Source: Seonamhaeicola aphaedonensis
GTDB lineage: Bacteria; Bacteroidota; Bacteroidia; Flavobacteriales; Flavobacteriaceae
Assembly: GCF_003386195.1 (NCBI RefSeq)
Contig: NZ_QRDX01000004.1
Location: 62,001 to 126,000 of the forward strand
Direction of reading: 5' to 3'
DNA: 64,000 nt
Of the stretch, positions 18,560 through 27,264 are shown piece by piece (the stretch's first letter is position 1; the number at the start of each line of letters is the position of its first letter). Made by a program: the position numbers and the translations under genes. The notes under the pieces are model-generated. The model saw only the letters and a program-made list of their open reading frames with translations, made no database searches and was not told the DNA's origin.

Positions 18560-19411
18560 TTATAATGCTCCCCATTCCTTCAGGACATCTTCATTCTTTT
18601 TGATGTATGGTGCATAATTTTGTTTCTTAGCAAGCTCAAGGGAAGATTTAGCAGCCTCAATAGCACCTTTTTTGTCTCCTGCTTTAGCATGAATTAATGC
18701 CTGCTGATGAATAAACCAAAAACGAGGGTTTTTGCTGGTCATTTCAACGGCTTTGTCAACCCATTTTACAGCTTTTTCTATATCCTTTCCAGATTCAAGA
18801 TAGTACACTGCAGAGGCAAAGTAATCTTGAGCACTGGGTCCACCCATCACAGCTTCAATACTCTTAGAAACTTTAGCGTCTGTTGGTACAGTAAAAGGAA
18901 CAGCAGCATAAGACTTCTCCCAAATCAATTCTAAAATGGCACTATCGTTTTTTATATGATTAATATCAATAGCAAACGTTTCTACGTTGAAAGGAATTTC
19001 TTCTACTTCAACCTGAGCAGAAGCAACTACCTTACTTTCTTCCCAATTTTGAGGTGTTCCCCAATTATTGGTGTCAGAGTATAAAATAACATCCCAATTG
19101 GTAGCAGAATTTAACCTTGTGTAAATGGCATAAGTTCCAGCTTTTACTTCGGTTCCTGCAAAAGTAATATCATCACTAAAGGTTATAGTGGTATTCTTGT
19201 TAGCTCCAGTTCTCCAAATAGTTCCCCAAGGCTCTAATTCACCAAATATAGTTCTCCCTTTTACTCCTGGGCGAGAATATTCAATGGTAATATCGGTTAA
19301 TCCAACCTTCTGTTCTAATTTGGCTGACGGACTGGGTGCAGGGGTTTCAACTTGTGCACTTACAACGCTAATTGTAGCAAATGCCATAAATAGTAATAAT
19401 AACTTTTTCAT
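18560..19411 (-). CDS. Secreted DUF2911 protein with C-terminal TPR-like helices
   Basis: 283 residues. Signal peptide MKKLLLLFMAFATISVVSAQ with cleavage near 20. DUF2911 domain (about 25-185): conserved-looking IEYSRPGVKGRTIFG, WRTGANKNTTITF and KAGTYAIYT. Helical TPR-like repeats (about 195-280) contain AVYYLESGKDIEKAVKWVDKAVEM and KAGDKKGAIEAAKSSLELAKK. Function of DUF2911 is unknown; the protein is periplasmic or outer-membrane associated. Its gene is divergent from the aquaporin gene. Confidence 0.88.
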   Translation of the reverse strand: MKKLLLLFMAFATISVVSAQVETPAPSPSAKLEQKVGLTDITIEYSRPGVKGRTIFGELEPWGTIWRTGANKNTTITFSDDITFAGTEVKAGTYAIYTRLNSATNWDVILYSDTNNWGTPQNWEESKVVASAQVEVEEIPFNVETFAIDINHIKNDSAILELIWEKSYAAVPFTVPTDAKVSKSIEAVMGGPSAQDYFASAVYYLESGKDIEKAVKWVDKAVEMTSKNPRFWFIHQQALIHAKAGDKKGAIEAAKSSLELAKKQNYAPYIKKNEDVLKEWGAL

Positions 19412-19498
19412 TTTTGATTGTTTTAAATTTAAGTTTATACTTGTTAAAATTAACGATTAAATAACGGCTTAATGTTAATAAAACCTTAAATAAGCCTG

Positions 19499-19506
19499 TA
19501 TATTTG
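19499..19506 (+). promoter_or_regulatory. Probable -7 element before the aquaporin gene
   Basis: TATATTTG matches TAnnTTTG and lies 62 bp before the ATG at 19569, leaving a leader of about 55 bases. The -33 box is weak. Confidence 0.45.
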
Positions 19507-19568
19507 TATGAACTTTTTCAATTCTAAAAAAAGAAAATTTCATTAAACTTCCTAAAATAAATGTATAG

Positions 19569-20225
19569 ATGAAACAATATCTTTCAGAAACCATAGGTAC
19601 TTTTACCATGATATTTTGTGGCTGTGGAGCAATGACAATTAATGAAATTACTGGAGGTGCTATATCACATGTTGGTTTAGCTGCCACTTGGGGGCTCATA
19701 GTTATGGCCATGATATACGCCTTTGGTGAAATATCTGGAGCACATTTCAACCCCGCAGTAACTATAGGATTTGCCTTTGCAAAAAAGTTTCCTTGGAAGA
19801 ATGTTCCAAAATATGTCTTCTTCCAAGCTATTGGAGCTATTTTTGCAATTTTTTTACTTTGGTTTTTATTTCCTGAAAGTCAGTTTTTGGGTGAAACTAC
19901 GCCCGCCAAAGGATTTCCTGTTTTTAAAGCTGCCATTTTAGAGTTTCTGCTTACATTCTTTTTAATGATAGTTATTATTAACGTATCTACAGGTAGTAAA
20001 GAAATTGGGATTATGGCAGGTATTGCTATTGGCGGTGTTATTTTATTAGAAGCTATATTTGCTGGCCCTATGACCAAAGCCTCTATGAATCCAATAAGAT
20101 CCATAGCCCCTGCTATATTTACTGGAAATTTTCAATATTTATGGCTCTACATAACAGCGCCTATTTTAGGAGCCATTACAGCGGTATCAAGCTGTAAATT
20201 AGTGAAGGATGAGCAATGCTGCTAA
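19569..20225 (+). CDS. MIP/aquaporin-family channel
   Basis: 218-residue six-helix channel of the major intrinsic protein family. The first half-helix motif is canonical (SGAHFNPAVT, about 57-66). The second is MNPIRS instead of NPARS (about 176-181), an Ala to Ile change in the second NPA box. The Arg of the selectivity filter is kept. Substrate (water, glycerol or other small solute) cannot be fixed. It lies directly upstream of the photoprotection operon on the same strand, but the next gene has its own promoter. Confidence 0.85.
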   Translation: MKQYLSETIGTFTMIFCGCGAMTINEITGGAISHVGLAATWGLIVMAMIYAFGEISGAHFNPAVTIGFAFAKKFPWKNVPKYVFFQAIGAIFAIFLLWFLFPESQFLGETTPAKGFPVFKAAILEFLLTFFLMIVIINVSTGSKEIGIMAGIAIGGVILLEAIFAGPMTKASMNPIRSIAPAIFTGNFQYLWLYITAPILGAITAVSSCKLVKDEQCC

Positions 20226-20263
20226 GCTTCAATAGATAACTTCTATAGTCTTATATTATATTC

Positions 20264-20307
20264 TGTTTAACTTTTTTTATTTTTTGTTAAACATTTTGTA
20301 TCTTTAC
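20264..20307 (+). promoter_or_regulatory. Shared promoter/operator of photoprotection operon A
   Basis: GTTTAAC (20265-20271) and its inverted partner GTTAAAC (20286-20292) are separated by 14 AT bases, 21 bp centre to centre. A -7-like TATCTTTA lies at 20299-20306, 18 bp before the regulator ATG. The right half-site falls between the expected -33 and -7 regions, so a bound protein would interfere with RNA polymerase. The same 44 bp recur at 28799-28842 with four differences. The binding protein is unknown; the TetR-like product of the first gene is an obvious candidate. Confidence 0.75.
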
Positions 20308-20323
20308 CATAAATATTCAAATT

Positions 20324-20980
20324 ATGGCAAAGAAGAAATCCATATCTAAAAACGACATCGTCACATGGTACATGGATTATGTGCTAGAACACGATGAAAA
20401 CCCAAAAACAGTATTTGCTTTTGCCAAAATCAAGAATTTTGAAGAAGTACATTTCTACAAACATTTTACATCATTTGAGGCTATTGAAAAAGGTATTTTT
20501 GAAGTATTTTTTATAAACTCATTAAAAGTACTTGAAAAAAACGAAGACTATGTAATTTTCGATGCTAGAAACAAACTATTAAGTTTTTATTACACCTTTT
20601 TCGAAAACCTCACCGCTAATCGAAGTTATGTAAAACACATATTAGATAAATACAAAAATGATCTTAAGGGATTGCAAATACTGTCGGGATTAAAATCTCA
20701 TTTTACAAGCTATGTGGGGCAATTAGAAATACAAATGCTTGATATCAAACAAGAGCAGATAGAAAAATTACAAGATAGAGCTCTCAAAGAATCAGCATGG
20801 TTACAGTTACTAATGACCATGAAATTTTGGTTAAATGATACTTCGCCTTCATTTGAAAAAACGGACATCTTTATAGAAAAATCTGTTAATACCACATTTG
20901 ATGTATTAGATATTGCGCCTGTAAAGAGTGTGATAGATTTAGGAAAATTTCTTTTCAAAGAAAGATTTAGCATGAATTAG
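20324..20980 (+). CDS. TetR-family-like transcriptional regulator
   Basis: 218 residues. The N terminus (about 1-65) fits a TetR-type helix-turn-helix: KNDIVTWYMDYVLEHDENPKTVFAFAKIKNFEEVHFYKHFTSFEAIEKGIF, with FYKHF in the position of the usual YYHF recognition motif. The helical remainder resembles the TetR C-terminal domain family of Bacteroidota proteins; no ligand is predictable. It is the first gene of operon A, immediately behind the inverted-repeat promoter, so autoregulation and control of the second operon are likely inferences. The next gene starts 3 bp after the stop. Confidence 0.75.
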   Translation: MAKKKSISKNDIVTWYMDYVLEHDENPKTVFAFAKIKNFEEVHFYKHFTSFEAIEKGIFEVFFINSLKVLEKNEDYVIFDARNKLLSFYYTFFENLTANRSYVKHILDKYKNDLKGLQILSGLKSHFTSYVGQLEIQMLDIKQEQIEKLQDRALKESAWLQLLMTMKFWLNDTSPSFEKTDIFIEKSVNTTFDVLDIAPVKSVIDLGKFLFKERFSMN

Positions 20981-20983
20981 TTT

Positions 20984-22297
20984 ATGAAAACCATTGATAA
21001 CATACCTACATCAAAAATTCAACGTGCTACAAAGCTGGTAACAACAGGTGCCAAGGTAGGCGTGAATTATATTAAATATTACGGTGATAAAATTGTAAAA
21101 ACAGAAGCTGAGGCTAAAGAACGCCTAAACAAAAACAATGCTGAAGATATTTACGACGGGTTGAAACAGCTAAAAGGAAGTGCTCTAAAAGTAGCCCAAA
21201 TGCTTAGTATGGAAAAAAGCATTTTACCAAGAGCCTATGTTGAGAAGTTCTCATTAGCGCAATTCTCGGTTCCACCTTTATCACCGCCATTAGTAATTAA
21301 AACATTCAAAAAGTACTTTGGAAAACATCCAAATGACATATTTGATACTTTCAACGCAACTTCTGTAAACGCTGCTAGCATCGGACAGGTGCATGTTGCA
21401 ATTAAAGATGGGAAAAAACTTGCTGTGAAAATCCAATACCCAGGAGTTGCGGAAAGTATCGCATCAGATTTAGCCATGGTGAAACCAGTGGCTATGAGTA
21501 TGTTTAATATCAAAGGAAAAGACTCTGATAAGTATTTTAAGGAGGTAGAAAGTAAATTGGTTGAGGAAACTAATTATATTTTAGAGGTATCACAAAGCAA
21601 GGAAATATCCAAAGCCTGCAGTCATATTTCGAACTTAAAATTTCCGAAATATTATGAAAACTTATCCTCTGAGCGTATCATTACTATGGATTATATGGAG
21701 GGCGAACACCTTTCTGAATTTACTGCTCATAACCAAGATCAAGAGAAAGCAAATAAATTAGGACAAGCTCTTTGGGACTTCTACATGTTTCAAATACACA
21801 ATTTGAAAAAGGTACACGCCGATCCACACCCAGGTAATTTCCTAATTTCTGAAAAAGGAGAATTAATTGCGCTAGATTTTGGATGTATGAAAGCTATTCC
21901 CAAAGAATTCTACACACCTTATTTTGAGCTTGCATTGCCTGAAAACATAAACAATCAAGAAAAGTTCGTTAACAAATTATATGAGCTGGAAATATTGAAA
22001 GATGACGACAGTAAGGAAGAATTAGAATTTTTTACTGCCATGTTTCACCAGATGCTGAGTTTGTTTACCCAACCATTTCATAATGAAACCTTTAATTTTT
22101 CGGATGCCACATTTTTTGGAAAAATTGCAGAACTAGGGGAGCGTTACTCTAAAAGCACAGATTTAAAGAAAATGAACGGTAATCGTGGTTCGAAACATTT
22201 TATATACATCAATCGTACCTTTTTTGGGCTTTACAATTTAATGTTCGATTTAAAAGCCGAAAACATCAAAATCAATAATTATCTAAGATTATCATAA
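20984..22297 (+). CDS. ABC1/UbiB (AarF) family atypical kinase
   Basis: 437 residues of the ADCK/UbiB protein-kinase-like fold. Seen: nucleotide loop NAASIGQVHVAIKDGKKLAVKIQYPG (about 124-149) with the family Ala-rich loop and Lys, catalytic HADPHPGNFLI (about 281-291) and metal-binding LDFGC (about 301-305). The N-terminal signature normally KxGQ reads KVAQ (ALKVAQMLS, about 67-75). Relatives act in quinone or isoprenoid lipid metabolism and in plastid photostress. Here it sits between a regulator and redox enzymes of the photolyase operon; substrate unknown. Confidence 0.87.
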   Translation: MKTIDNIPTSKIQRATKLVTTGAKVGVNYIKYYGDKIVKTEAEAKERLNKNNAEDIYDGLKQLKGSALKVAQMLSMEKSILPRAYVEKFSLAQFSVPPLSPPLVIKTFKKYFGKHPNDIFDTFNATSVNAASIGQVHVAIKDGKKLAVKIQYPGVAESIASDLAMVKPVAMSMFNIKGKDSDKYFKEVESKLVEETNYILEVSQSKEISKACSHISNLKFPKYYENLSSERIITMDYMEGEHLSEFTAHNQDQEKANKLGQALWDFYMFQIHNLKKVHADPHPGNFLISEKGELIALDFGCMKAIPKEFYTPYFELALPENINNQEKFVNKLYELEILKDDDSKEELEFFTAMFHQMLSLFTQPFHNETFNFSDATFFGKIAELGERYSKSTDLKKMNGNRGSKHFIYINRTFFGLYNLMFDLKAENIKINNYLRLS

Positions 22298-22298
22298 G

Positions 22299-22931
22299 AT
22301 GCAGTATTTCAGCGAAAGCGACATACAGGAGTTAAATCATATCTATAAAATCAATTTGATTAATAGTTGTTCTGGCTACAAATCTGCCAACTTAATAGGT
22401 TCCACCTCAAAAGACGGCAAAGAAAATGTTGCTGTATTTAGTTCTGTAACACACATTGGATCAAGTCCAGCTCTGTTAGGCTTTTTTTTGAGGCCAACAA
22501 CAGTTTTAAGAAATACCTATGAAAATTTAAAGGCCACAGGCGTTTATACCATAAACCATATTCACAAAACCATAGTTAGTGAAGCTCATCATACTTCGGC
22601 AAAATATGATGTGGACATTTCAGAATTTGATGTAACTGATTTAGAAGCAGAATACAAACCTAACTGTTTGGCACCTTTTGTAAAAGGAGCTCCTATTCAA
22701 CTAGCCATGAAATATGTAGAAGAATACCCTATAAAAGCCAACAATACCATTCTGGTTATTGGGAAAGTTACGGGCCTATATGTAAATGATGATTTAATAG
22801 AAGAAGATGGTTTTATAAACCTTGCTAAAGCAGAAGTTGCTGCTATTAACGGATTGGATGGCTATGTTATACCCAAAGAAAAAACACGCTATGGTTATCA
22901 AAGACCAAAAGCTTTAATAATGAACTCATGA
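22299..22931 (+). CDS. Flavin reductase-like FMN-binding protein
   Basis: 210 residues, split-barrel flavin-binding fold. The N-terminal half has SCSGYKSANLIGSTSKDGKENVAVFSSVTHIGSSPALLGFFLRP (about 22-65), the FMN-binding strand-loop pattern of this family. It starts 1 bp after the ABC1 gene and overlaps the next gene by 4 bp. It could supply reduced flavin or use FMN as cofactor; in a cluster of FAD photolyases a flavin role is suggestive but not proved. Confidence 0.82.
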   Translation: MQYFSESDIQELNHIYKINLINSCSGYKSANLIGSTSKDGKENVAVFSSVTHIGSSPALLGFFLRPTTVLRNTYENLKATGVYTINHIHKTIVSEAHHTSAKYDVDISEFDVTDLEAEYKPNCLAPFVKGAPIQLAMKYVEEYPIKANNTILVIGKVTGLYVNDDLIEEDGFINLAKAEVAAINGLDGYVIPKEKTRYGYQRPKALIMNS

Positions 22932-24397
22932 CAATTCTTGTAACAGGCGCAACAGGTTATATTGGTAAGCGTTTGATTCCGTTTTTATTGAATCAAGGAC
23001 ATACGGTTGTGTGTGTAGTTAGAGACAGATTACGAGCAGACAAAAGTTACATTGATGAGGATAATGTTTACGTGATTGAGGCTGACTTTTTAAAGCCTGA
23101 AACACTTGAAAACATTCCAAAAAAAATAGATGTTGCGTATTATTTAATTCATTCTATGTCTAATTCCTCAAAGGATTTTGAATCGCTTGAGGAACACTGT
23201 GCTATCAATTTTAAAAATTACATTGAAACAACCGATACCAAACAAGTTATTTATTTGAGTGGCATTACCAATGAAGATGTTTTATCAAAACACTTACGCT
23301 CAAGAAAAAATGTAGAGGAACATTTAAAATCTTATAAGTATGCCTTAACCATTTTTAAAGCAGGAATCATAGTAGGCTCTGGTAGTTCATCTTTTGAAAT
23401 CATTAGAGATTTGGTTGAAAAACTACCTTTTATGATTGCCCCAAAATGGTTAAACACGAAAACGCAACCATTAGCCGTAAGAGACGTTTTAGCATTTTTG
23501 TACCGTGCTGCGGGCAACACATCGGTTTATAATAAATCGTTTGATGTTTTTGGTCCAGAAATTTTAACCTATAAGGAAATGTTGTTGCAATTTGCCGAGG
23601 TTAGAGGCTTAAAACGTTACATATTAACAGTGCCATTAATGACGCCAAAATTGTCATCGTATTGGTTGTACTTTGTAACATCAACCTCATATAAATTGGC
23701 TACCTCATTAGTAGATAGTATGGGCATTCAAATAATAGGAAAACCAAGTAATATTAATGAATCACTCAATGTAAACCCTATAACCTACAAAGAGGCTGTA
23801 GAATTAGCGTTCGAAAGAATTGAGCAAAATAGTATTGTTTCCAGTTGGAAAGATTCTATGGTAAGTAGTGGAAGACTAAGCAAAAGTTTACATAAATATG
23901 TAAACGTTCCAAAATTTGGATGCTTTAGAGATACACAGAAACGATATGTTATAGATGCTGAACAAACCATAGACAAGATTTGGAGAATAGGTGGTGAAAA
24001 CGGGTGGTATTATGGTACAATTCTATGGCGCATACGAGGGTATCTAGACAAACTATTTGGTGGGATTGGATTAAGACGAGGAAGAACAAACCCTTCAGAG
24101 TTAGATGCTGGAGACGCTTTAGATTTTTGGCGTGTTATATATGCTGATAAAGATCAACAGAAATTATTGCTCTATGCCGAAATGCGACTACCTGGAGAGG
24201 CTTGGCTAGAATTTAAAATACGGAATAATGAACTGATACAAACGGCCACTTTTAGACCACGCGGACTTTGGGGTAGGTTGTATTGGTACAGTATTCTACC
24301 CTTTCACGGTTTTATTTTTTCTGGAATGATTAATAAACTAGTTAAAGTTGAGTCACAAAAAGCAGCACTTACCACAGAAAATATGTCCAATTTGTAA
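22928..24397 (+). CDS. SDR/NAD(P)H-binding protein with DUF2867 domain
   Basis: 489 residues in two parts. The N-terminal extended SDR-like Rossmann domain has [16 protein letters not shown] (about 6-21) and YYLIHSM (about 77-83). The C-terminal DUF2867/SRPBCC-like domain (about 325-475) has [26 protein letters not shown] and [19 protein letters not shown]. This fusion is common in Bacteroidota; its substrate is not known. It starts inside the stop of the flavin reductase gene (4-bp overlap), and its own 3' end contains the start of the DUF2256 gene. Confidence 0.85.
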   Translation: MTILVTGATGYIGKRLIPFLLNQGHTVVCVVRDRLRADKSYIDEDNVYVIEADFLKPETLENIPKKIDVAYYLIHSMSNSSKDFESLEEHCAINFKNYIETTDTKQVIYLSGITNEDVLSKHLRSRKNVEEHLKSYKYALTIFKAGIIVGSGSSSFEIIRDLVEKLPFMIAPKWLNTKTQPLAVRDVLAFLYRAAGNTSVYNKSFDVFGPEILTYKEMLLQFAEVRGLKRYILTVPLMTPKLSSYWLYFVTSTSYKLATSLVDSMGIQIIGKPSNINESLNVNPITYKEAVELAFERIEQNSIVSSWKDSMVSSGRLSKSLHKYVNVPKFGCFRDTQKRYVIDAEQTIDKIWRIGGENGWYYGTILWRIRGYLDKLFGGIGLRRGRTNPSELDAGDALDFWRVIYADKDQQKLLLYAEMRLPGEAWLEFKIRNNELIQTATFRPRGLWGRLYWYSILPFHGFIFSGMINKLVKVESQKAALTTENMSNL

Positions 24398-24494
24398 ACG
24401 TCCGTTTTCTTGGAGAAAGAAATGGGCAAAACATTGGGAACAGGTTAAATATTGTAGCGAAAGATGCCGAAAAAACAAGACACCAACGGTTTAG
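24348..24494 (+). CDS. DUF2256 zinc-ribbon-like small protein, TTG start
   Basis: 48 residues, overlapping the SDR gene by 50 bp and the CRY-DASH gene by 31 bp in another frame. Product begins [17 protein letters not shown] and continues [19 protein letters not shown] then SERCRKNK. The CxxC ... C(x3)C pattern and the WRKKWAKxWxxVKYCSxRCR block are the DUF2256 signature, which leaves little doubt despite the TTG start and length. Four Cys fit a zinc ribbon. DUF2256 genes are often found next to cryptochrome/photolyase genes (from memory); function unknown. Confidence 0.88.
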   Translation: MSHKKQHLPQKICPICKRPFSWRKKWAKHWEQVKYCSERCRKNKTPTV

Positions 24495-25774
24495 TTTGGT
24501 TTAGAAATAACCTTAGAGTTAATGATAATGAAGTTTTAAACAAAGCCTTAGAAAATCATAAACATGTTATTGGATTGTATTGTTTTGATCCAAGACAATT
24601 TAAAACGGAACTTTTTGGGTTTAAAAAAACAGAAAAGTATAGAGCTAAATTTTTAATTGAAACAGTTGAGAATTTAAAACAAAGTTTGAATAGATTAAAT
24701 GTTGAACTTTTTGTTTATTATGAACTACCTGAAAAGGTAATCCCAAAACTTGTTAATCAATTTAAAATTAATTCAATTTATCTTCAAAAGGAATGGACAA
24801 ATGAAGAAGTTGAAGTTCTTGAAGGCATAAAATTAAATTGTCTCACTAATATCGCATTCAAAGAGTATTATGATCAATTTTTATTTCATCCAGAGGATAT
24901 TAAAATGCCGTTTGAAGATATTCCTCAGGTATTTACGAATTTCAGAAAATATGTTGAAAAATACTGTCTGGTTAAACCAATAAACAAACCCACAGCGGCA
25001 GAGCCCATACAAAACCTTTCAAACCTAACTTATATTCCTACACTTGAAAACCTAGGGTTTGAGAATTTTAAAACACACCCAAATACGGCTTTTCCTTTTA
25101 ACGGCGGTGAAACCTCAGCTATAAATCGATTAAATCATTACTTTTTTCAAACTAAAAAATTAGGTTTTTACAAAAAAACTAGAAACGGTTTAATTGGTGA
25201 AGATTACAGCTCAAAATTCTCTCCTTGGTTAGCAAACGGAAGCATTTCAGCAAGAACAATTTACTGGTACATTAGTAAATTTGAAAAGGAACATTATAAA
25301 AACCAATCAACATATTGGCTCTTATTTGAACTTATTTGGCGCGACTATTTTAAGTACATATCCTTAAAACATGGTAATACTATTTTTAAAATTGAAGGTA
25401 TTCTGGGTAAAACTTATGAATGGGATACAAACAATGCTAAAATTAAGCAATGGATTAATGGTAAAACATCATCATCTTTTGTGAATGCCAATATGATAGA
25501 ATTAAAGGAAACTGGGTGGATGAGCAATAGGGGTAGACAAAACGTGGCATCATATTTTTCCAAAGATTTGCTGCTCGATTGGAGAATTGGTGCTGCGTAT
25601 TTTGAATCTCTACTCTTAGACTACGATGTACATAGTAATTATGGAAATTGGATGTACGTTGCCGGTGTGGGTAATGACCCTAGAGATAGAAAGTTTAATG
25701 TAAACCAGCAAGCAAACCGATATGATCCCTCAGGAAAATTTCAAAATATGTGGTTACAAAAAGTCTTGTTTTAA
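24464..25774 (+). CDS. CRY-DASH cryptochrome/photolyase
   Basis: 436-residue flavoprotein of the DASH class; relatives bind FAD and methenyltetrahydrofolate and repair cyclobutane dimers in single-stranded DNA or act in light signalling. N-terminal antenna domain starts [17 protein letters not shown]. The FAD domain has [66 protein letters not shown], the clearest DASH signature (about 352-403). It keeps the Trp residues expected for electron transfer. It overlaps DUF2256, and the next gene starts 2 bp after its stop. Confidence 0.93.
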   Translation: MPKKQDTNGLVWFRNNLRVNDNEVLNKALENHKHVIGLYCFDPRQFKTELFGFKKTEKYRAKFLIETVENLKQSLNRLNVELFVYYELPEKVIPKLVNQFKINSIYLQKEWTNEEVEVLEGIKLNCLTNIAFKEYYDQFLFHPEDIKMPFEDIPQVFTNFRKYVEKYCLVKPINKPTAAEPIQNLSNLTYIPTLENLGFENFKTHPNTAFPFNGGETSAINRLNHYFFQTKKLGFYKKTRNGLIGEDYSSKFSPWLANGSISARTIYWYISKFEKEHYKNQSTYWLLFELIWRDYFKYISLKHGNTIFKIEGILGKTYEWDTNNAKIKQWINGKTSSSFVNANMIELKETGWMSNRGRQNVASYFSKDLLLDWRIGAAYFESLLLDYDVHSNYGNWMYVAGVGNDPRDRKFNVNQQANRYDPSGKFQNMWLQKVLF

Positions 25775-25776
25775 AA

Positions 25777-27264
25777 ATGAGTGCTCAGGATATTCACATA
25801 GTATTTCCACATCAATTATTCAAGAAAACTGAAGTTCTTGAAACAGTAAACCATATTTATTTAGTTGAGGAATTTTTATTTTTTAAGCAATATAAATTCC
25901 ACCAACAAAAGATAGCTTTTCATCGTGCTAGTATGAAGGCCTATGAAAACTACCTAAAATCAATTGGCAAATCAGTAACTTATGTTAATGCTACAGAAGA
26001 CACATCGGATATAAGAATCTTACTTCCCAAACTTTTTAAAACGGGCGTTTCAACCCTTCATATCATTAATCCAACAGATAATTGGTTGGAAAAGCGTATT
26101 GTATCAGCCTCAAAAGATATCACAATAATATGGTATGAGAATCCGCTTTTTATAAATTCTAAAGAAGATTTATCATTATTTTTTAAACCATCTAAACAAA
26201 AATTTTTTCAAACATCTTTTTATAAAAACCAACGAAAAAAGCGAAATATTTTAATGCATGGCGACCAACCAGCAGGTGGTAAATGGACTTTTGACACTGA
26301 AAACCGACAAAAATACCCTAAAGGTAAAAAACCTCCAAGTATACAATTTCAAAAGAAAACAATATATCATAAAGAAGCAGAAGACTACCTAATCCAAAAT
26401 TTTAAAAACAATTATGGGGAGCTTAATGATTTTGTTGTATATCCAATCGATTTCAAATCTGCTGAAGCTTGGTTAAACCAATTTTTAGAACAACGTTTCC
26501 ATGAATTTGGTAAGTATGAAGATGCTATTGTTAAAGAAGAGCACTTTTTAAACCATAGTTTATTATCTCCGTTAATTAATGTTGGTCTTTTAGATGCGCA
26601 AGATATAGTAGATAAAGCCATTATTTATGCTAAGACTCATGATATTCCCATAAATTCAACAGAAGGTTTTGTGCGTCAAATACTAGGTTGGCGGGAATTT
26701 ATTAGAGGTGTTTACGAGGTAAAAGGAACTGAAGAACGCACCAAAAACTTTTGGAACTTCTCTAGGAAAATACCAAAATCCTTTTACGATGGTTCAACTG
26801 GAATTAGACCCGTTGATGAGGTTATTAAAAAAGTATTAAAAACTGGTTATGCCCACCATATTGAAAGACTAATGATTTTAGGGAATTTTATGGTGCTTTG
26901 TGAATTCGACCCCAATGATGTTTACCAGTGGTTTATGGAATTATTCATTGATGCTTATGATTGGGTAATGGTGCCTAATGTGTATGGTATGAGCTTGTTT
27001 TCCGATGGAGGTTTAATGAGCACAAAACCTTATATAAGTAGTAGCAATTACATTTTAAAAATGAGCAATTACCCAAAAGGAGAATGGCAAAACACATGGG
27101 ATGGCTTATTTTGGACCTTCATGGACAAACATCGTGATTTTTTCTCAACCAACCCTAGATTAGGTATGCTGATTGGCACATTAGATAAAATGACGCCTGA
27201 AACAAAAAGCAAACATTTTAAAAACGCTAAAACTTTTTTTAATGCCCTAGATAATGACAAATAG
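25777..27264 (+). CDS. FeS-BCP/(6-4)-photolyase-like protein lacking Fe-S cysteines
   Basis: 495 residues from the ATG at 25777, chosen over an upstream GTG (25750) that lies inside the DASH gene. The DPRP-like antenna domain (about 1-180) and the FAD domain have the pattern of PhrB/CryB proteins: FVRQILGWREFIRG, AHHIERLMILGNFM, WFMELFIDAYDWVMVPNVYGMS, DGGLMSTKPYISSSNYI. Characterised members bind a 4Fe-4S cluster with four Cys; here only Cys375 exists in the whole protein, and the segment that normally carries CxxC (about 429-445, NYPKGEWQNTW) has none. Repair of (6-4) photoproducts is a family inference. Confidence 0.85.
   Translation: MSAQDIHIVFPHQLFKKTEVLETVNHIYLVEEFLFFKQYKFHQQKIAFHRASMKAYENYLKSIGKSVTYVNATEDTSDIRILLPKLFKTGVSTLHIINPTDNWLEKRIVSASKDITIIWYENPLFINSKEDLSLFFKPSKQKFFQTSFYKNQRKKRNILMHGDQPAGGKWTFDTENRQKYPKGKKPPSIQFQKKTIYHKEAEDYLIQNFKNNYGELNDFVVYPIDFKSAEAWLNQFLEQRFHEFGKYEDAIVKEEHFLNHSLLSPLINVGLLDAQDIVDKAIIYAKTHDIPINSTEGFVRQILGWREFIRGVYEVKGTEERTKNFWNFSRKIPKSFYDGSTGIRPVDEVIKKVLKTGYAHHIERLMILGNFMVLCEFDPNDVYQWFMELFIDAYDWVMVPNVYGMSLFSDGGLMSTKPYISSSNYILKMSNYPKGEWQNTWDGLFWTFMDKHRDFFSTNPRLGMLIGTLDKMTPETKSKHFKNAKTFFNALDNDK

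Noticed and set aside
25750-25776. GTG start for the FeS-BCP-like gene
   Set aside because: It adds nine residues encoded inside the CRY-DASH gene; ATG at 25777 follows the upstream stop by 2 bp and gives the family N terminus.
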